64,000 bases of DNA from contig NZ_JASISW010000020.1 in assembly GCF_030063335.1 (NCBI RefSeq), positions 48,609 through 112,608 on the forward strand. Reading direction: 5' to 3'. The notes beneath the pieces are model-generated. The model was not told where the DNA came from, ran no database searches, and saw nothing but the letters and a program-made list of their open reading frames with translations. Below are positions 46,522 to 55,409 of this stretch, piece after piece (position 1 is the first letter of the stretch; every line of letters begins with the position of its first letter). Origin of the DNA: Rhodococcus sp. G-MC3. GTDB taxonomy: Bacteria; Actinomycetota; Actinomycetes; Mycobacteriales; Mycobacteriaceae. The position numbers and the translations under genes are program-made.

Positions 46522-46749
46522 TCAGCCTCTTCGAGGCGAATCCGACGTCGCCGAGCAATACCGCACGGCGCGGCCGGTGATCACCAGGATGCCGATGGCT
46601 GTGGTGACCGTTACAGCGTCGTGCACACTCATTGCCAGCGCGATGGTTGTGAATAGTGCGATCGTGCCCAGAGCGTCGAGCACTGTCCTGATTGTCCTCG
46701 TATCGAGGAGAATCGGAACTTCGGTGGTGGTGTCTGTACAGACGGACAT
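46522..46749 (-). CDS. Possible small two-helix membrane protein
   Basis: A 75-residue frame, MSVCTDTTTEVPILLDTRTI then two hydrophobic segments (VLDALGTIALFTTIALAMSV and AVTVTTAIGILVITGRAV). The ATG is preceded by GGGAGGG at about ten bases. It lies downstream of lsr2 on the same strand. I do not recognise a family. Composition and RBS favour a real gene, but its length leaves doubt. Confidence 0.45.
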   Translation of the reverse strand: MSVCTDTTTEVPILLDTRTIRTVLDALGTIALFTTIALAMSVHDAVTVTTAIGILVITGRAVRYCSATSDSPRRG

Positions 46750-46845
46750 GAATATGGGCCCTCCCTCTTCCGGCTACCTGTACCCCGGTCGAATAAATCT
46801 CAACCTTGGACGAGTGGAGGTGAGGAAGGGCCCCGTGCAAAGAAT

Positions 46846-47226
46846 CTAGCTCGCGTGTTCTGCTTCGTACGCTTCGACGATGCCCGCGGGAATGCGGCCG
46901 CGATCGTTGACGTCGTATCCGCTGTCGGCTGCCCACTGACGGATGGCGCGGGTTTGAGCGGGATCACGCTTGGTGATTGCTTGCGTCTTGGGTGTCGATT
47001 TGGTGGCCGTCCCGGCTGTGGTCACTTTGCGCTTGCGTCCACCGATGCGGGTTGCGTGATCTACGTAGTACTCGATCTTCTTACGAAAGTCGTTGGCGTT
47101 CTTGGTCTTCAGATCGATAACGTAGTCGACGCCGTCGAGTGTGAACTCGATGGATTCGCCTTCGCCTTCTGCGATTGCGGTGCCGTCGATGTCGTCGACC
47201 AATTCATAGATAACTTGCTTCGCCAC
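46846..47226 (-). CDS. lsr2: Lsr2-type nucleoid-associated protein
   Basis: A 126-residue DNA-bridging protein. The N-terminal dimerisation domain is VIYELVDDIDGTAIAEGEGESIEFTLDGVDYVIDLKTKNANDFRKKIEYYVDHATRIGGRKRK-like in order, and the C-terminal DNA-binding domain has RAIRQWAADSGYDVNDRGRIPAGIVEAYEAEHA with the minor-groove RGR hook. It silences AT-rich, often foreign, DNA. GTG 47226 has GAGGAC at suitable distance. Many actinomycetes carry more than one copy, so whether it is the main one cannot be told. Confidence 0.93.
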   Translation of the reverse strand: MAKQVIYELVDDIDGTAIAEGEGESIEFTLDGVDYVIDLKTKNANDFRKKIEYYVDHATRIGGRKRKVTTAGTATKSTPKTQAITKRDPAQTRAIRQWAADSGYDVNDRGRIPAGIVEAYEAEHAS

Positions 47227-47554
47227 GGTGCGAGGTCCTCTCGAGGTTCGAATTCTACTCGAGGGTAGCGAACAAAGTTTGATTGTGCGAAAACGAGGTA
47301 TCATACTGAGCTGCCCGTTTCGATCATTCGCTAAAGAAAGTAATCGGAATCTCTGGATGAATCGGTACACGCCGACGCGGGCCGCCTTCGGTGGCGAACA
47401 AACACTCTTTTTTCTATTCAGTATCTGCAGTAAGTAATAGACCTCGATCCGCTCCGCACGTGACGGCAACCAATACCGCGGTCAGCCCGGGGGCTATTTC
47501 CGCCGCATCGATGCGCCCGATTTGTCTGCATGTACGCAACTGTTGCGCAGCGGA
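47227..47554. other. 328-bp AT-rich region upstream of lsr2
   Basis: No gene is supported. The DNA is distinctly AT-richer than the surroundings, with runs such as TTTTTTCTATTC near 47410 and several TANNNT boxes toward lsr2. It is a likely lsr2 promoter region and a likely autoregulatory target of its product. Confidence 0.5.
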
Positions 47555-48202
47555 TCAATCGGCGGCAACTATGCCTGCCAGGAAAATGTCGATTCCCGCG
47601 AGGAATTGTTCGCGGTCGTCGTGTTCGCGTAGCTGTGGTGATATCTGATGCAGGAACGGAAACTGCTCAGGGTCGAGCTGTGCCCACCGATCGGCGATGC
47701 TGCCGAGGAATGCGGATCTGTCGGCCCGTCCGGCGACAAGTCTTGCAACCGCTGCATGTTGGGCTGCCAGTCCGATGATGTAGTTCAGCAACGCCGAGGC
47801 GGCATGGAATTGCAGCTCTCGTGGAACCTCCAGTGCCTGAAGTTGCCGACCGATCTCGTCGAGAATTCGGGTGGCGGCCGGTTGCCACGGCTCTCCGGCC
47901 AGTTGTGTGCCCACCCAAGGGTGGGCGTCGATGGCATCGAACACCCCTGAGGCCATGGTCCGGATCGCTTTTTTCGGGCCGGCCTTGTCCGCCGTCACCG
48001 TCATCGCCTCGGCGACGACGTTCTCGGTGGCTGCGGTCAGCAGGTCTCGTTTGTTGTCGACATGCCAGTAGATCGCGCCGCTGCCGGTGGCCAGGCGGGC
48101 GGCGAGCGCGCGGAACGTCAGCGCGGCTTCGCCCGCGGCGTCGAGGATCTCGATCGCGGCGTCGACGATGCCTTCCTTCGAGAGCTTCGACTTCGTGGCC
48201 AT
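47555..48202 (-). CDS. TetR-family transcriptional repressor
   Basis: A 215-residue repressor. The N-terminal HTH is SKEGIVDAAIEILDAAGEAALTFRALAARLATGSGAIYWHVDNKRDLL, and the C-terminal ligand domain has NYIIGLAAQHA. It is of the TetR/TetR_C type often found beside flavin monooxygenases. ATG 48202 follows the family. It is divergent from the FAD monooxygenase gene; the operator at 48222-48258 lies in the gap and probably controls both. Confidence 0.9.
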   Translation of the reverse strand: MATKSKLSKEGIVDAAIEILDAAGEAALTFRALAARLATGSGAIYWHVDNKRDLLTAATENVVAEAMTVTADKAGPKKAIRTMASGVFDAIDAHPWVGTQLAGEPWQPAATRILDEIGRQLQALEVPRELQFHAASALLNYIIGLAAQHAAVARLVAGRADRSAFLGSIADRWAQLDPEQFPFLHQISPQLREHDDREQFLAGIDIFLAGIVAAD

Positions 48203-48221
48203 GGTCTTATCTTGACATATC

Positions 48222-48258
48222 TGGAACGTTGTTCCAAGATTCATGGAACAACGTTCCA
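48222..48258. promoter_or_regulatory. Double palindromic TetR operator
   Basis: Two copies of TGGAAC-N3-GTTCCA (48222-48236 and 48244-48258) that are exact reverse complements of each other, separated by 7 bases. The pair sits between the divergent TetR and monooxygenase genes, 14 bp from the latter's ATG, as expected for two bound dimers. Confidence 0.8.
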
Positions 48259-48272
48259 GGCTGGGAGTCATC

Positions 48273-49388
48273 ATGAATACAGAAGTGACGATTGTCGGCG
48301 CAGGGCTCGGCGGACTTGTCCTCGCTCGCGTGCTCCACATCAACGGGTTCTCTGTGGTCATCTATGAGTCCGACGACTCGGCGCAGGCGCGTACCCAGGG
48401 CGGGCAGCTCGACATTCACGTGGACGACGGGCAGGCCGCGCTCGCCGAGGCCGGCCTCACCGCGGAATTCCGCGCGATCATTCACGAGGGCGGCGAGGCC
48501 ACGCGTGTGGTCGACACCGAGGGCGCGGTGCTGTACGAGGACGAGGGCACCGGAACTCGCCCGGAGGTTCTGCGCGGCGACCTTCGGCGAATCCTCATCG
48601 AGTCCTTGCCCGAGGGCACAGTCCAGTGGGGAAAGAAACTTGCAGGCGTCACACCCCTCGGCGACGGCACCCACGAGTTGGCATTCACGGATGGGTCGAC
48701 GGTTGTCAGCGCCCTTCTCGTGGGAGCCGACGGTGCGTGGTCACGTGTGCGGCCGCTGCTCTCGAGCGCTGTACCTAAATATTCCGGCGTCACCTTCGTC
48801 GAGACCTACCTGACCGACGTCGACCAACGGCATACTGCCGCATCCAAAGCCGTGGGAAGCGGTGCGATGTTCGCGCTCAGCCCCGGCAAAGGGATCTCGG
48901 TTCACCGCGAGGCAGGCGACATTCTGCACACCTATGTTCAGCTGAAGCGGTCCGAGAAATGGATCAACGACATCGATTTCGCCGACGATGCCGCAAGGGG
49001 CCGGAACGCAGCTCAATTCGACGGCTGGGCCCCCGAACTGACCGCGTTGATCACCGAGGGTGACACGCCGCCGGCCACGCGGATGATTTACACGCTGCCG
49101 AACGAACATCGGTGGGAACGTGTGCCGGGGGTGACGCTGCTCGGTGACGCGGCGCATCTGATGCCACCGTCCGGCGACGGCGCGAACCTGGCGATGTTCG
49201 ACGGTTCCAAGCTCGGTAAAGCGATCGCTGAGAACTCGGGCGATGTCGAAGCGGCGTTGGTTGCTTACGAAACGGAGTTGTTCCCGCGCAGCGCCGCCGC
49301 CGCCTTCGAGGCGCACGAGACGTTGGACCTTGTCGTCGGCGACACCGCACCCTTCGGATTGATCAAGCTCATCTCAGGCGCGGGCTAG
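48273..49388 (+). CDS. FAD-dependent monooxygenase (TetX/PHBH-type)
   Basis: A 371-residue class A flavoprotein hydroxylase. VTIVGAGLGGLVLARVLHINGFSVVIYE is the FAD loop, VGADGAWSRVRPLL is the DG motif, and GVTLLGDAAHLMPPSGDGANLAMFDGSKL is the GD motif. The order and the PPSGDGANLAM wording resemble TetX-like enzymes; whether it modifies a tetracycline-like drug or another aromatic cannot be told. ATG 48273 has GGGAG six bases upstream. Regulation is by the divergent TetR gene. Confidence 0.9.
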   Translation: MNTEVTIVGAGLGGLVLARVLHINGFSVVIYESDDSAQARTQGGQLDIHVDDGQAALAEAGLTAEFRAIIHEGGEATRVVDTEGAVLYEDEGTGTRPEVLRGDLRRILIESLPEGTVQWGKKLAGVTPLGDGTHELAFTDGSTVVSALLVGADGAWSRVRPLLSSAVPKYSGVTFVETYLTDVDQRHTAASKAVGSGAMFALSPGKGISVHREAGDILHTYVQLKRSEKWINDIDFADDAARGRNAAQFDGWAPELTALITEGDTPPATRMIYTLPNEHRWERVPGVTLLGDAAHLMPPSGDGANLAMFDGSKLGKAIAENSGDVEAALVAYETELFPRSAAAAFEAHETLDLVVGDTAPFGLIKLISGAG

Positions 49389-49464
49389 GGTCTATTTCGA
49401 CGGCCGTGGTGCCGGGAGCCGAAGCCAACGGTCACATTCGGGCGACCCGGTAAAGAACGGCTCG

Positions 49465-49647
49465 TCAAGAGCCGCTCTCGTCCTTCGTCTTGTCGGTCTC
49501 GTCGGCGTTGTTCACCTGTTCGGACGCTGACTCCGATGCGTCGCCGTCGAGCTCGCTCCGCGATATGCCGGTGCTGGACGCCGCGTCGTCGACGTACTTC
49601 TTGGCGTCCTTGATTGCCTCGTCGGCGCGTTCGATCTTGTCTGTCAT
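49465..49647 (-). CDS. Small acidic hypothetical protein
   Basis: A 60-residue, highly charged protein (MTDKIERADEAIKDAKKYVDDAAS...ETDKTKDESGS), probably one amphipathic helix and a disordered acidic tail. GGAGGAGCC before the ATG at 49647 is a good RBS. I do not recognise a function; small acidic proteins of this look are common in Rhodococcus. Confidence 0.65.
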   Translation of the reverse strand: MTDKIERADEAIKDAKKYVDDAASSTGISRSELDGDASESASEQVNNADETDKTKDESGS

Positions 49648-49817
49648 GGCCCGGCTCCTCCTCGATGGCGATGAATCATCCCGTTCGACTGCTCGGTTAC
49701 CCATCACGGAATTGTTTATGTCCGATCTCGGCGTCGAATCGTAGGTGTACGGATCTCGCCTCCGGGATAACCAACAGCAATGATCGAGATGTGCGACGAA
49801 GGAGCAAGGATCAGCCT

Positions 49818-50096
49818 GTGAACAGTCCGTTGACAGTGACGATAGGCCGCGAAGAACTGGTGATCAGGCAGCGCTGGGAGGTGGTCAGCATCGTCAACGA
49901 CATCTTGATCGCCGTATGGTTCATCATCGGCAGCGTCTTGTTCTTCGACGAATCGACGGCCACCGCCGGCACGTGGCTGTTTCTCGCAGGGAGTGTCGAG
50001 CTGCTGATACGTCCGGTGATCAGATTGTCGCGACGGTTGCACATCAAAAGAATCAGGTCCTCGGGCAGTTCCGGCGATTCCGGATACGAATTCTGA
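49818..50096 (+). CDS. YrhK-domain membrane protein
   Basis: A 92-residue protein with two helices: IVNDILIAVWFIIGSVLFFDE and TAGTWLFLAGSVELLIRPVIRL match the YrhK-like domain. It has a short cytoplasmic N-terminus and a basic C-terminus. GTG 49818 has AAGGA seven bases upstream; earlier in-frame codons have no such support. Function unknown. Confidence 0.75.
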   Translation: MNSPLTVTIGREELVIRQRWEVVSIVNDILIAVWFIIGSVLFFDESTATAGTWLFLAGSVELLIRPVIRLSRRLHIKRIRSSGSSGDSGYEF

Positions 50097-50151
50097 GATC
50101 GTGCAGCCGGTATACGACGACACCCCTTGAACTCTTGTTCGGAGGCGCAAA

Positions 50152-51117
50152 ATTACTCTGTTCGGCATCGACGTCAGCAACCATCAGGGCAACTTCGACT
50201 TCGCCGCTGCGCGGCGAGAGGGATTCGCGTTCGCGGTCCACAAGATCTCGGAGGGCGACGGATACCGCGATCCGTACTGGCCGTGGGCGCGGGTCGAGAT
50301 GGCACAGTATTTTCCGAAGCGTTGGGGCGGCTACGTGTTCTGCCGTACCGACGTCGATCCGGCGCGCGAGGCACAGTTGCTCCGTGAGCATGCAGGCGGC
50401 ATCGACTTTCCGTTGCAGATCGACTACGAGGACACGACCAATGGTGGCTCGGTCGACGATCTTCTGAGCCGGATCGATGCCTATCGGGCCGTCGGGTTCG
50501 AGCACTTCCTTCCGGTCTACATTCCGCGATGGTTCTGGGAAACCCGCATGGCCGGCGGCGCCCTCGATCGGTTACCTGTCGGCGTGTGGAACAGCGACTA
50601 CGTCGGTGGTCGGGATTACGCGTCTCGGCTCTACCCCGGTGACGACTGGGCGCCTTCCCGTGGCGCCGATCGCGGCGGTTGGGCGGACATGGGTGGAAAA
50701 CCTGTTCGACTACTGCAGTTTTCGGAATCAGCCGTGGTGGCCGGTCAATCCATCGACGCCAATGCATTCCGCGGCAACGAGTCTCAGCTCGACTCGTTGT
50801 TCGAAGTATCCCATGAGGAGGGTGAGATGACTGACGAATCTGCTGCAATCGCAGCGCAATTGCTCGGATCCGACGGACGGGGATTCGAGATCCTCGGGCG
50901 TGCCGTCGAAACCGACCCGTCCCGTGACAGATTCCTCACCGAGGCGGTCGCGGTGATCCTGACCCAACTCGCGGGTGGGCCCAATTTCGAGGGCTGGGAA
51001 CAGCTCGGCGACGGCGCGGACAGTGCTGCTCCGAGAAGGACTCTCGTCGACGCGCTCGCGCACATCAAGAAGCAGAACGACGAGATCCTCGAACTCCTCC
51101 GGCGAATACGGGAGTAA
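50152..51117 (+). CDS. GH25-like (lysozyme-type) domain protein, apparent ATT start
   Basis: 321 residues. The N-terminal ~210 residues are GH25-like: LFGIDVSNHQGNFDFAAARREG, AFAVHKISEGDGY, and LQIDYEDT with the DxE catalytic pair. The C-terminal ~100 residues are helical, with no signal peptide. The conserved start of the domain lies upstream of the first ATG (50299), and no in-frame ATG, GTG or TTG exists after the stop at 50128. ATT at 50152, six bases after GGAGG, gives M-TLFGID and is the best start; CTG at 50158 is second. Alternatively the start is mutated and the gene impaired. Confidence 0.7.
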   Translation: MTLFGIDVSNHQGNFDFAAARREGFAFAVHKISEGDGYRDPYWPWARVEMAQYFPKRWGGYVFCRTDVDPAREAQLLREHAGGIDFPLQIDYEDTTNGGSVDDLLSRIDAYRAVGFEHFLPVYIPRWFWETRMAGGALDRLPVGVWNSDYVGGRDYASRLYPGDDWAPSRGADRGGWADMGGKPVRLLQFSESAVVAGQSIDANAFRGNESQLDSLFEVSHEEGEMTDESAAIAAQLLGSDGRGFEILGRAVETDPSRDRFLTEAVAVILTQLAGGPNFEGWEQLGDGADSAAPRRTLVDALAHIKKQNDEILELLRRIRE

Positions 51118-51212
51118 CAAAGGTTCGAACGGCCGCTGGCCTTGCGTTCGGAGCGATGTCGTGCCATCCTCGGAACTATGACTACAGGAAAGGCGGACTC
51201 CGCCACTCTCGC

Positions 51213-52418
51213 GTGAGCCCCGTATCGCATGCCTCGGAAAATTCTTGTCGAGGCGTCAATTCTTCGCTGGACACGATCGACACCATGCGCGACGCATGGC
51301 TCGCCATCGGTCTCTGCACCAATCCTTCCGATCGATCGACGGCAGAATCCGCTGTTGCGCAACTGTATCGATGGTCCGGTTGTCCCGAACCCAACTTCGT
51401 GTGGGTGCCGTCCCCGCCTGCGGCCGCGCAACTGATCGCTTCCGAAGGTTTGGCCGGGCCCCTCGACCTGGGCGGTGAGGGTATCCATCGTGCGCCTGCA
51501 CGCATCGCTTCGCTGATTACTGCGTCGCGTGAGCGGATGGACAAACGGATCGACAGTCGAAGACCGTTGCTCGACGAGCGTGCAGCAATTGCCTCGGCGA
51601 GGAAACTGCCGTCGCAGGATGCGTTGGACAAAGGTGTCAGGCCGGATCTGATACTGAGATCGGCCATTTGGGACTCCCTGCGCACCAGTCTATTCGACGG
51701 CGTGGCGACCGCTATCCGGACGTTGCTCCCCCCGTTCCTCGGCGGTGTCACGTGGTACGGCCAGCAGGAGTCGCACAGGTTGGCGTTCTACGACGCTTAT
51801 CGTCGCACCGGTCTTGCCCGGTACCGGTCCGGCGATCACGACATGCTGGACGTAGTCACCGCTCTGGCACGCTCGACCGGATGGTGGTGGGCCTTCGATG
51901 ATGTCTGCGTCATGGCGGAGCGTCCCTGTTCTCTGTACACCGAACGCACGCCCGGGGGAGTGCACAACGAGCGTAGGTTGCATCGACCGAGTGGGCCCGC
52001 GATCGAATTCTCCGATGGTAGTGCGGCTTACGTGATAAACGGAACGATTGTTCCAGACTGGGTCGTGCTGGATCCGACCGTCGAACGTATCGCAAGGGAA
52101 CGCAAACTCGAGGTCCGACGAAGTGCCATCGAACGTATCGGATGGTCTGCCTATATCGATGAGGCGGGACTCGATCTGATCGACTGCGCCGATGACCCCG
52201 GCAACCCCGGTTGTACTTTGCAGCTGTTCGCGATGCCGGACGGATGGGGGCTCTCCGGTCGGATTCTCCTCGTCGTCAACGGTTCTCTCGAACGGGACGG
52301 CCATCGCCGACGCTACGGCCTACACGTCCCCGGTTGGATTCCGTCGGCCCTCGATGCCGGAGGCTGGACCTATGGCATCAGCGGTGCTGACTATGCGCGG
52401 CTCGTCCGGCGCACCTGA
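51213..52418 (+). CDS. DUF6745-domain protein
   Basis: A protein of about 400 residues. WLAIGLCTNPSDRSTAESAVAQLYRWSG and FVWVPSPPAAAQL open the domain, and LHRPSGPAIEFSDGSAAYVINGTIVPDWVVLDP followed by ERIARERKLEVRRSAIERIGW is the highly recognisable later part of DUF6745 proteins found in actinomycetes. Function is unknown. The start is unsure: GTG 51213, ATG 51285 or ATG 51156. It is followed after 25 bp by a short gene, the usual arrangement as I recall it. Confidence 0.75.
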   Translation: MSPVSHASENSCRGVNSSLDTIDTMRDAWLAIGLCTNPSDRSTAESAVAQLYRWSGCPEPNFVWVPSPPAAAQLIASEGLAGPLDLGGEGIHRAPARIASLITASRERMDKRIDSRRPLLDERAAIASARKLPSQDALDKGVRPDLILRSAIWDSLRTSLFDGVATAIRTLLPPFLGGVTWYGQQESHRLAFYDAYRRTGLARYRSGDHDMLDVVTALARSTGWWWAFDDVCVMAERPCSLYTERTPGGVHNERRLHRPSGPAIEFSDGSAAYVINGTIVPDWVVLDPTVERIARERKLEVRRSAIERIGWSAYIDEAGLDLIDCADDPGNPGCTLQLFAMPDGWGLSGRILLVVNGSLERDGHRRRYGLHVPGWIPSALDAGGWTYGISGADYARLVRRT

Positions 52419-52443
52419 ACCACTACTACCCAAGGTGAAAACA

Positions 52444-52902
52444 GTGAGCATGAACACCATGAATATGACACTCTCGGATCTCACCGCGCTCAGCGGTCTC
52501 GACGTACTCGATCATCTCGACCAGCAGGTGTCCGTACCCGTCGTCGACGGGCCGCAAGCGCAGGGAGACCTCATCGTCGTGCCGCACGAAGTGCTCGTCG
52601 ATGTCGTGAAGATCGAACGATGGTCCTCGTCGTTCAGCGTCCCACGATCGGGGATCGAACTGCTGCGCAGCGCGGCGGGCGGTAATCCGCACAGTCTGGT
52701 CGCCGACGATGGCGAGTGCACGTGGATCACCGGCGTCCGGGACAGTCGCCGCCTGGCTCTCGGAATCCTCGATACTCGGGTGGTCGCATACCTCATTCAT
52801 CCCGAGCATGGCGCCACCGGAATTGCGCCGGGCCGCTATGTAATCGGCCGTCAACGAGAGAGCGGCGGGCTCTACTCTCAGGTGCATCTGGTGGCCGACT
52901 GA
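52444..52902 (+). CDS. Hypothetical partner of the DUF6745 protein
   Basis: A 152-residue soluble protein with a first half ending in GDLIVVPHEVLVDVV, a GGNPHSLVADDGECTWITG segment and a C-terminus APGRYVIGRQRESGGLYSQVHLVAD. I recognise the ending as common in small proteins next to DUF6745 genes, but there is no named family. GTG 52444 (AAGGTG upstream) or ATG 52450 is the start. It is probably one operon with the gene at 51213. Confidence 0.65.
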   Translation: MSMNTMNMTLSDLTALSGLDVLDHLDQQVSVPVVDGPQAQGDLIVVPHEVLVDVVKIERWSSSFSVPRSGIELLRSAAGGNPHSLVADDGECTWITGVRDSRRLALGILDTRVVAYLIHPEHGATGIAPGRYVIGRQRESGGLYSQVHLVAD

Positions 52903-52963
52903 GAGCGTCGGAGATTTCGGTGCAAGGTGGTTTGTCTTTGGTCGAGGCTGGCAGACTGACAGG

Positions 52964-53854
52964 ATGAAGGCAGTGCGTTTCAGCCGTTTCGGCGGTCCCG
53001 AAGTCCTCGAGCTCGTTGACCTCATCGATCCTCATGCAGGTCAAGGCCAGGTCCGTATCGCAGTGCGCGCAGCAGGTGTCAACACGAGCGATTGGAAGAA
53101 GCGGCAGGGACTGATGGACGAGGAGCTCCCGCAGACTCTGGGGTACGAGGCGGCGGGCATCGTCGACGAGATCGGCGACGGAGTCACGGGGGTAGCCGTC
53201 GGCGATCGGGTGTTCGGGTTCTCCGACGACGGCATTGCTCAGGCAGAGTTGGCGGTGCTCACGCACTTCGCGCCGGTTCCGAAGTCGCTCGGTTTCTCCG
53301 ATGCCGCAGCGCTGCCTGTGGCGTTGGAGACAGCGACACGGGCGCTCGACCAATTAGGTTTTGCTGCAACATTATTGGTCAATGGTGCATCGGGGAGCGT
53401 GGGAAGCGCAGTAGTTCAGCTCGCGGTGGCGAGAGGTTCGAGGGTGATCGGCACTGCCAGCCCGGCCAATCACGAGTACCTTCGCTCGCTGGGCGCCGAA
53501 CCGGTGGTGTACGGCGAAAGGCTTGTGGACCGGGTTCGCGCGCTGGGGCCTGTTGACCGGGCCCTCGACGTCGCAGGCGGCGGCGTCCTGCCCGAGCTCA
53601 TCGAACTCACGGGCAGCGCAGACCACGTCGTGACCATCGCAGACTTCGCGGGTGCTCAGCAATGTGGGGTGCGGTTCAGTCGGGGCGATTCTGGGCGTGC
53701 GCTGCATGTGCTGGACGAGATCGGCGCGCTCATCGAGACCGGCGGCTTCCAGGTTCCCGCTGTGCAGAGTTTCGCTCTCGCCGATGTCGCGGCGGCTCAT
53801 CGCCTCGGCGAGCGCGGTGGTGTACGCGGAAAGATCGTGCTGGTGACCGGCTAG
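52964..53854 (+). CDS. NADPH-dependent quinone oxidoreductase / zinc-less MDR enzyme
   Basis: A 296-residue medium-chain reductase. MKAVRFSRFGGPEVLELVDL and AVRAAGVNTSDWKKRQGL are the GroES-like half without zinc ligands, LGYEAAGIVDEIGDGVTGVAVGDRVFG follows, and LLVNGASGSVGSAVVQLAVARGSRVIGTAS is the Rossmann loop. Likely substrates are quinones or enones. Its TAG stop overlaps that of the convergent cupin gene (CTAG). Confidence 0.9.
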   Translation: MKAVRFSRFGGPEVLELVDLIDPHAGQGQVRIAVRAAGVNTSDWKKRQGLMDEELPQTLGYEAAGIVDEIGDGVTGVAVGDRVFGFSDDGIAQAELAVLTHFAPVPKSLGFSDAAALPVALETATRALDQLGFAATLLVNGASGSVGSAVVQLAVARGSRVIGTASPANHEYLRSLGAEPVVYGERLVDRVRALGPVDRALDVAGGGVLPELIELTGSADHVVTIADFAGAQQCGVRFSRGDSGRALHVLDEIGALIETGGFQVPAVQSFALADVAAAHRLGERGGVRGKIVLVTG

Positions 53855-54246
53855 GCCAAGTTTCGGCCGGTTGTGGATCGGATATGTTCCGGAAGCTCAC
53901 CTTCCCGATCGCCGGTATTCATCGTGCTCGACGGTTCGAGAAGCAGCACGCTGGCTCCGTGTTCGGATGCTGGTTTGTGTTCTGTGCCTCTGGGGACGGT
54001 GAACACCGATCCCTGGTCGAGATGCACGGTGCGTTCCTGGCCATCTGGTTCGCGCAGTGCGATGTCGATTTCTCCGTCGAGAACGTGGAAGAACTCGTCG
54101 GTTTCGAGATGCCGGTGCCACACGAATTCGCCTCGAATCTTGACTATCCGCACGTCGTAGTCGTTGATGCAAGTGACGATCCTGGGGTCCCACTCGTCCG
54201 TGAACGAGTCTAAAGCGAGTCGAAGATTCACTGGTTCCGTTGTCAT
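53851..54246 (-). CDS. Single-domain cupin protein
   Basis: A 131-residue beta barrel. WHRHLETDEFFHVLDGEI is cupin motif 1 with two His and one Glu metal ligand, and FTVPRGTEHKP is motif 2 with the last His. Metal-binding cupins of this size serve as isomerases, dioxygenases or ligand sensors; the reaction is unknown. ATG 54246 is chosen; ATG 54261 is possible. Divergent from the GlxA-type regulator, which may control it. Confidence 0.88.
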   Translation of the reverse strand: MTTEPVNLRLALDSFTDEWDPRIVTCINDYDVRIVKIRGEFVWHRHLETDEFFHVLDGEIDIALREPDGQERTVHLDQGSVFTVPRGTEHKPASEHGASVLLLEPSSTMNTGDREGELPEHIRSTTGRNLA

Positions 54247-54298
54247 TCGTTGATAATGCATGTAGATAGTTACCGGACGTGAGTGCTATGAATTGCAC

Positions 54299-55279
54299 AT
54301 GCCGAAAGAAAACTCGCAACCCCGGAGGCCGGCACACCGCGTTGTTGTCATCGTCGACGAGAACTCGAATCCGTTCGAAATGGGCTGTGCAACCGAAGTG
54401 TTCGGGCTGGATCGGCCGGAGTTGGGCGGAATGCTCTACGACTTTCAGTTGTGCGCTCCGGAATCGGTCATCCGAATGCGCGATGGATTCTTTTCGTTGA
54501 CCGCTGTTGCGGATCTGAGCGCTGCAGACGGCGCGGATACGTTGATCGTTCCGAACCGTCCCAATGTTGATGTTCCGCGGCGCCGTGAAGTGCTGGACGC
54601 CATCCGGCGAGCACACGACCGCGGTGCTCGTCTCATCGGGTTCTGCAGTGGCGCGTTCACTCTCGCCGAGGCGGGAGTCCTCGATGGTCGACGAGTGACT
54701 GCCCATTGGCAATGGGCGGATTCTTTTCGTCAGCGGTTTCCTGCGGTGACGTTCGAGGAAGCTGTCCTGTTCGTCGACGATGGTGACATCCTCACTGCAG
54801 CGGGGAGCGCCGCAGCTTTGGATCTCGGTTTGCACGTCGTGCGATTGGATCATGGTGCTGAGGTCGCGAACTCGGTCAGCCGTCGCCTCGTTTTCAACGC
54901 CAACAGAGACGGCGGGCAGAAACAGTTCATCGAACAGCCAGTTCCCTCGGTGGCCGAGGATTCCATGGCGGTGATTACGCTGTGGGCTCTGGCGCATTTG
55001 AGTGAACCGATCACGGTTGCAGATCTCGCTCGGCGTGCACATATCAGTGTCGCGACCTTGCATCGTCGTTTCGTGGCGCAGCTCAACACCACTCCGTATG
55101 CATGGCTCAATCGTGAGCGTGTTCGGTTGGCGTGTCGGCTGATCGAGCGGGGCGATTTGGATCTGAATGCGGTGGCTGCAGCCTCAGGTGTGGGAACGAC
55201 CACCACTCTCCGGACTCTGATGCGCCGAGAAACTGGTCTCACACCCTCGGCATATCGGCAGCGGTTCAGCGCGATCTGA
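54299..55279 (+). CDS. GlxA/AraC-family transcriptional regulator (DJ-1/PfpI + HTH)
   Basis: A 326-residue regulator. Residues ~10-185 form a DJ-1/PfpI-like domain with the elbow GFCSGAFTLAEAG (Cys retained) and HWQWADSFRQRFP. Residues ~220-320 form an AraC HTH pair (ITVADLARRAHISVATLHRRF and VAAASGVGTTTTLRTLMRRETGLTPSAYRQRF). The ligand is unknown. It may regulate the divergent cupin gene; the 52-bp gap leaves room for one operator. Confidence 0.92.
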   Translation: MPKENSQPRRPAHRVVVIVDENSNPFEMGCATEVFGLDRPELGGMLYDFQLCAPESVIRMRDGFFSLTAVADLSAADGADTLIVPNRPNVDVPRRREVLDAIRRAHDRGARLIGFCSGAFTLAEAGVLDGRRVTAHWQWADSFRQRFPAVTFEEAVLFVDDGDILTAAGSAAALDLGLHVVRLDHGAEVANSVSRRLVFNANRDGGQKQFIEQPVPSVAEDSMAVITLWALAHLSEPITVADLARRAHISVATLHRRFVAQLNTTPYAWLNRERVRLACRLIERGDLDLNAVAAASGVGTTTTLRTLMRRETGLTPSAYRQRFSAI

Positions 55280-55409
55280 CCGATCTCGAACCGCCCGCAC
55301 GAAGATGCCGCCCGGTCGGATAACCCTGAGCAAGAGTCTGTTCGTTGTAGTCCGGTGAGTGGCCCGCACATCGGGTTTTCTATCCTCCTTCCGGCGGCTG
55401 CGTCGCGTT

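Noticed and set aside
46432..46656. Frame starting MTCGCCCAV that overlaps the selO stop by ATGA
   Set aside because: Apart from the Cys-rich start it is Arg-rich and looks like the shadow of the better supported small membrane frame on the other strand.
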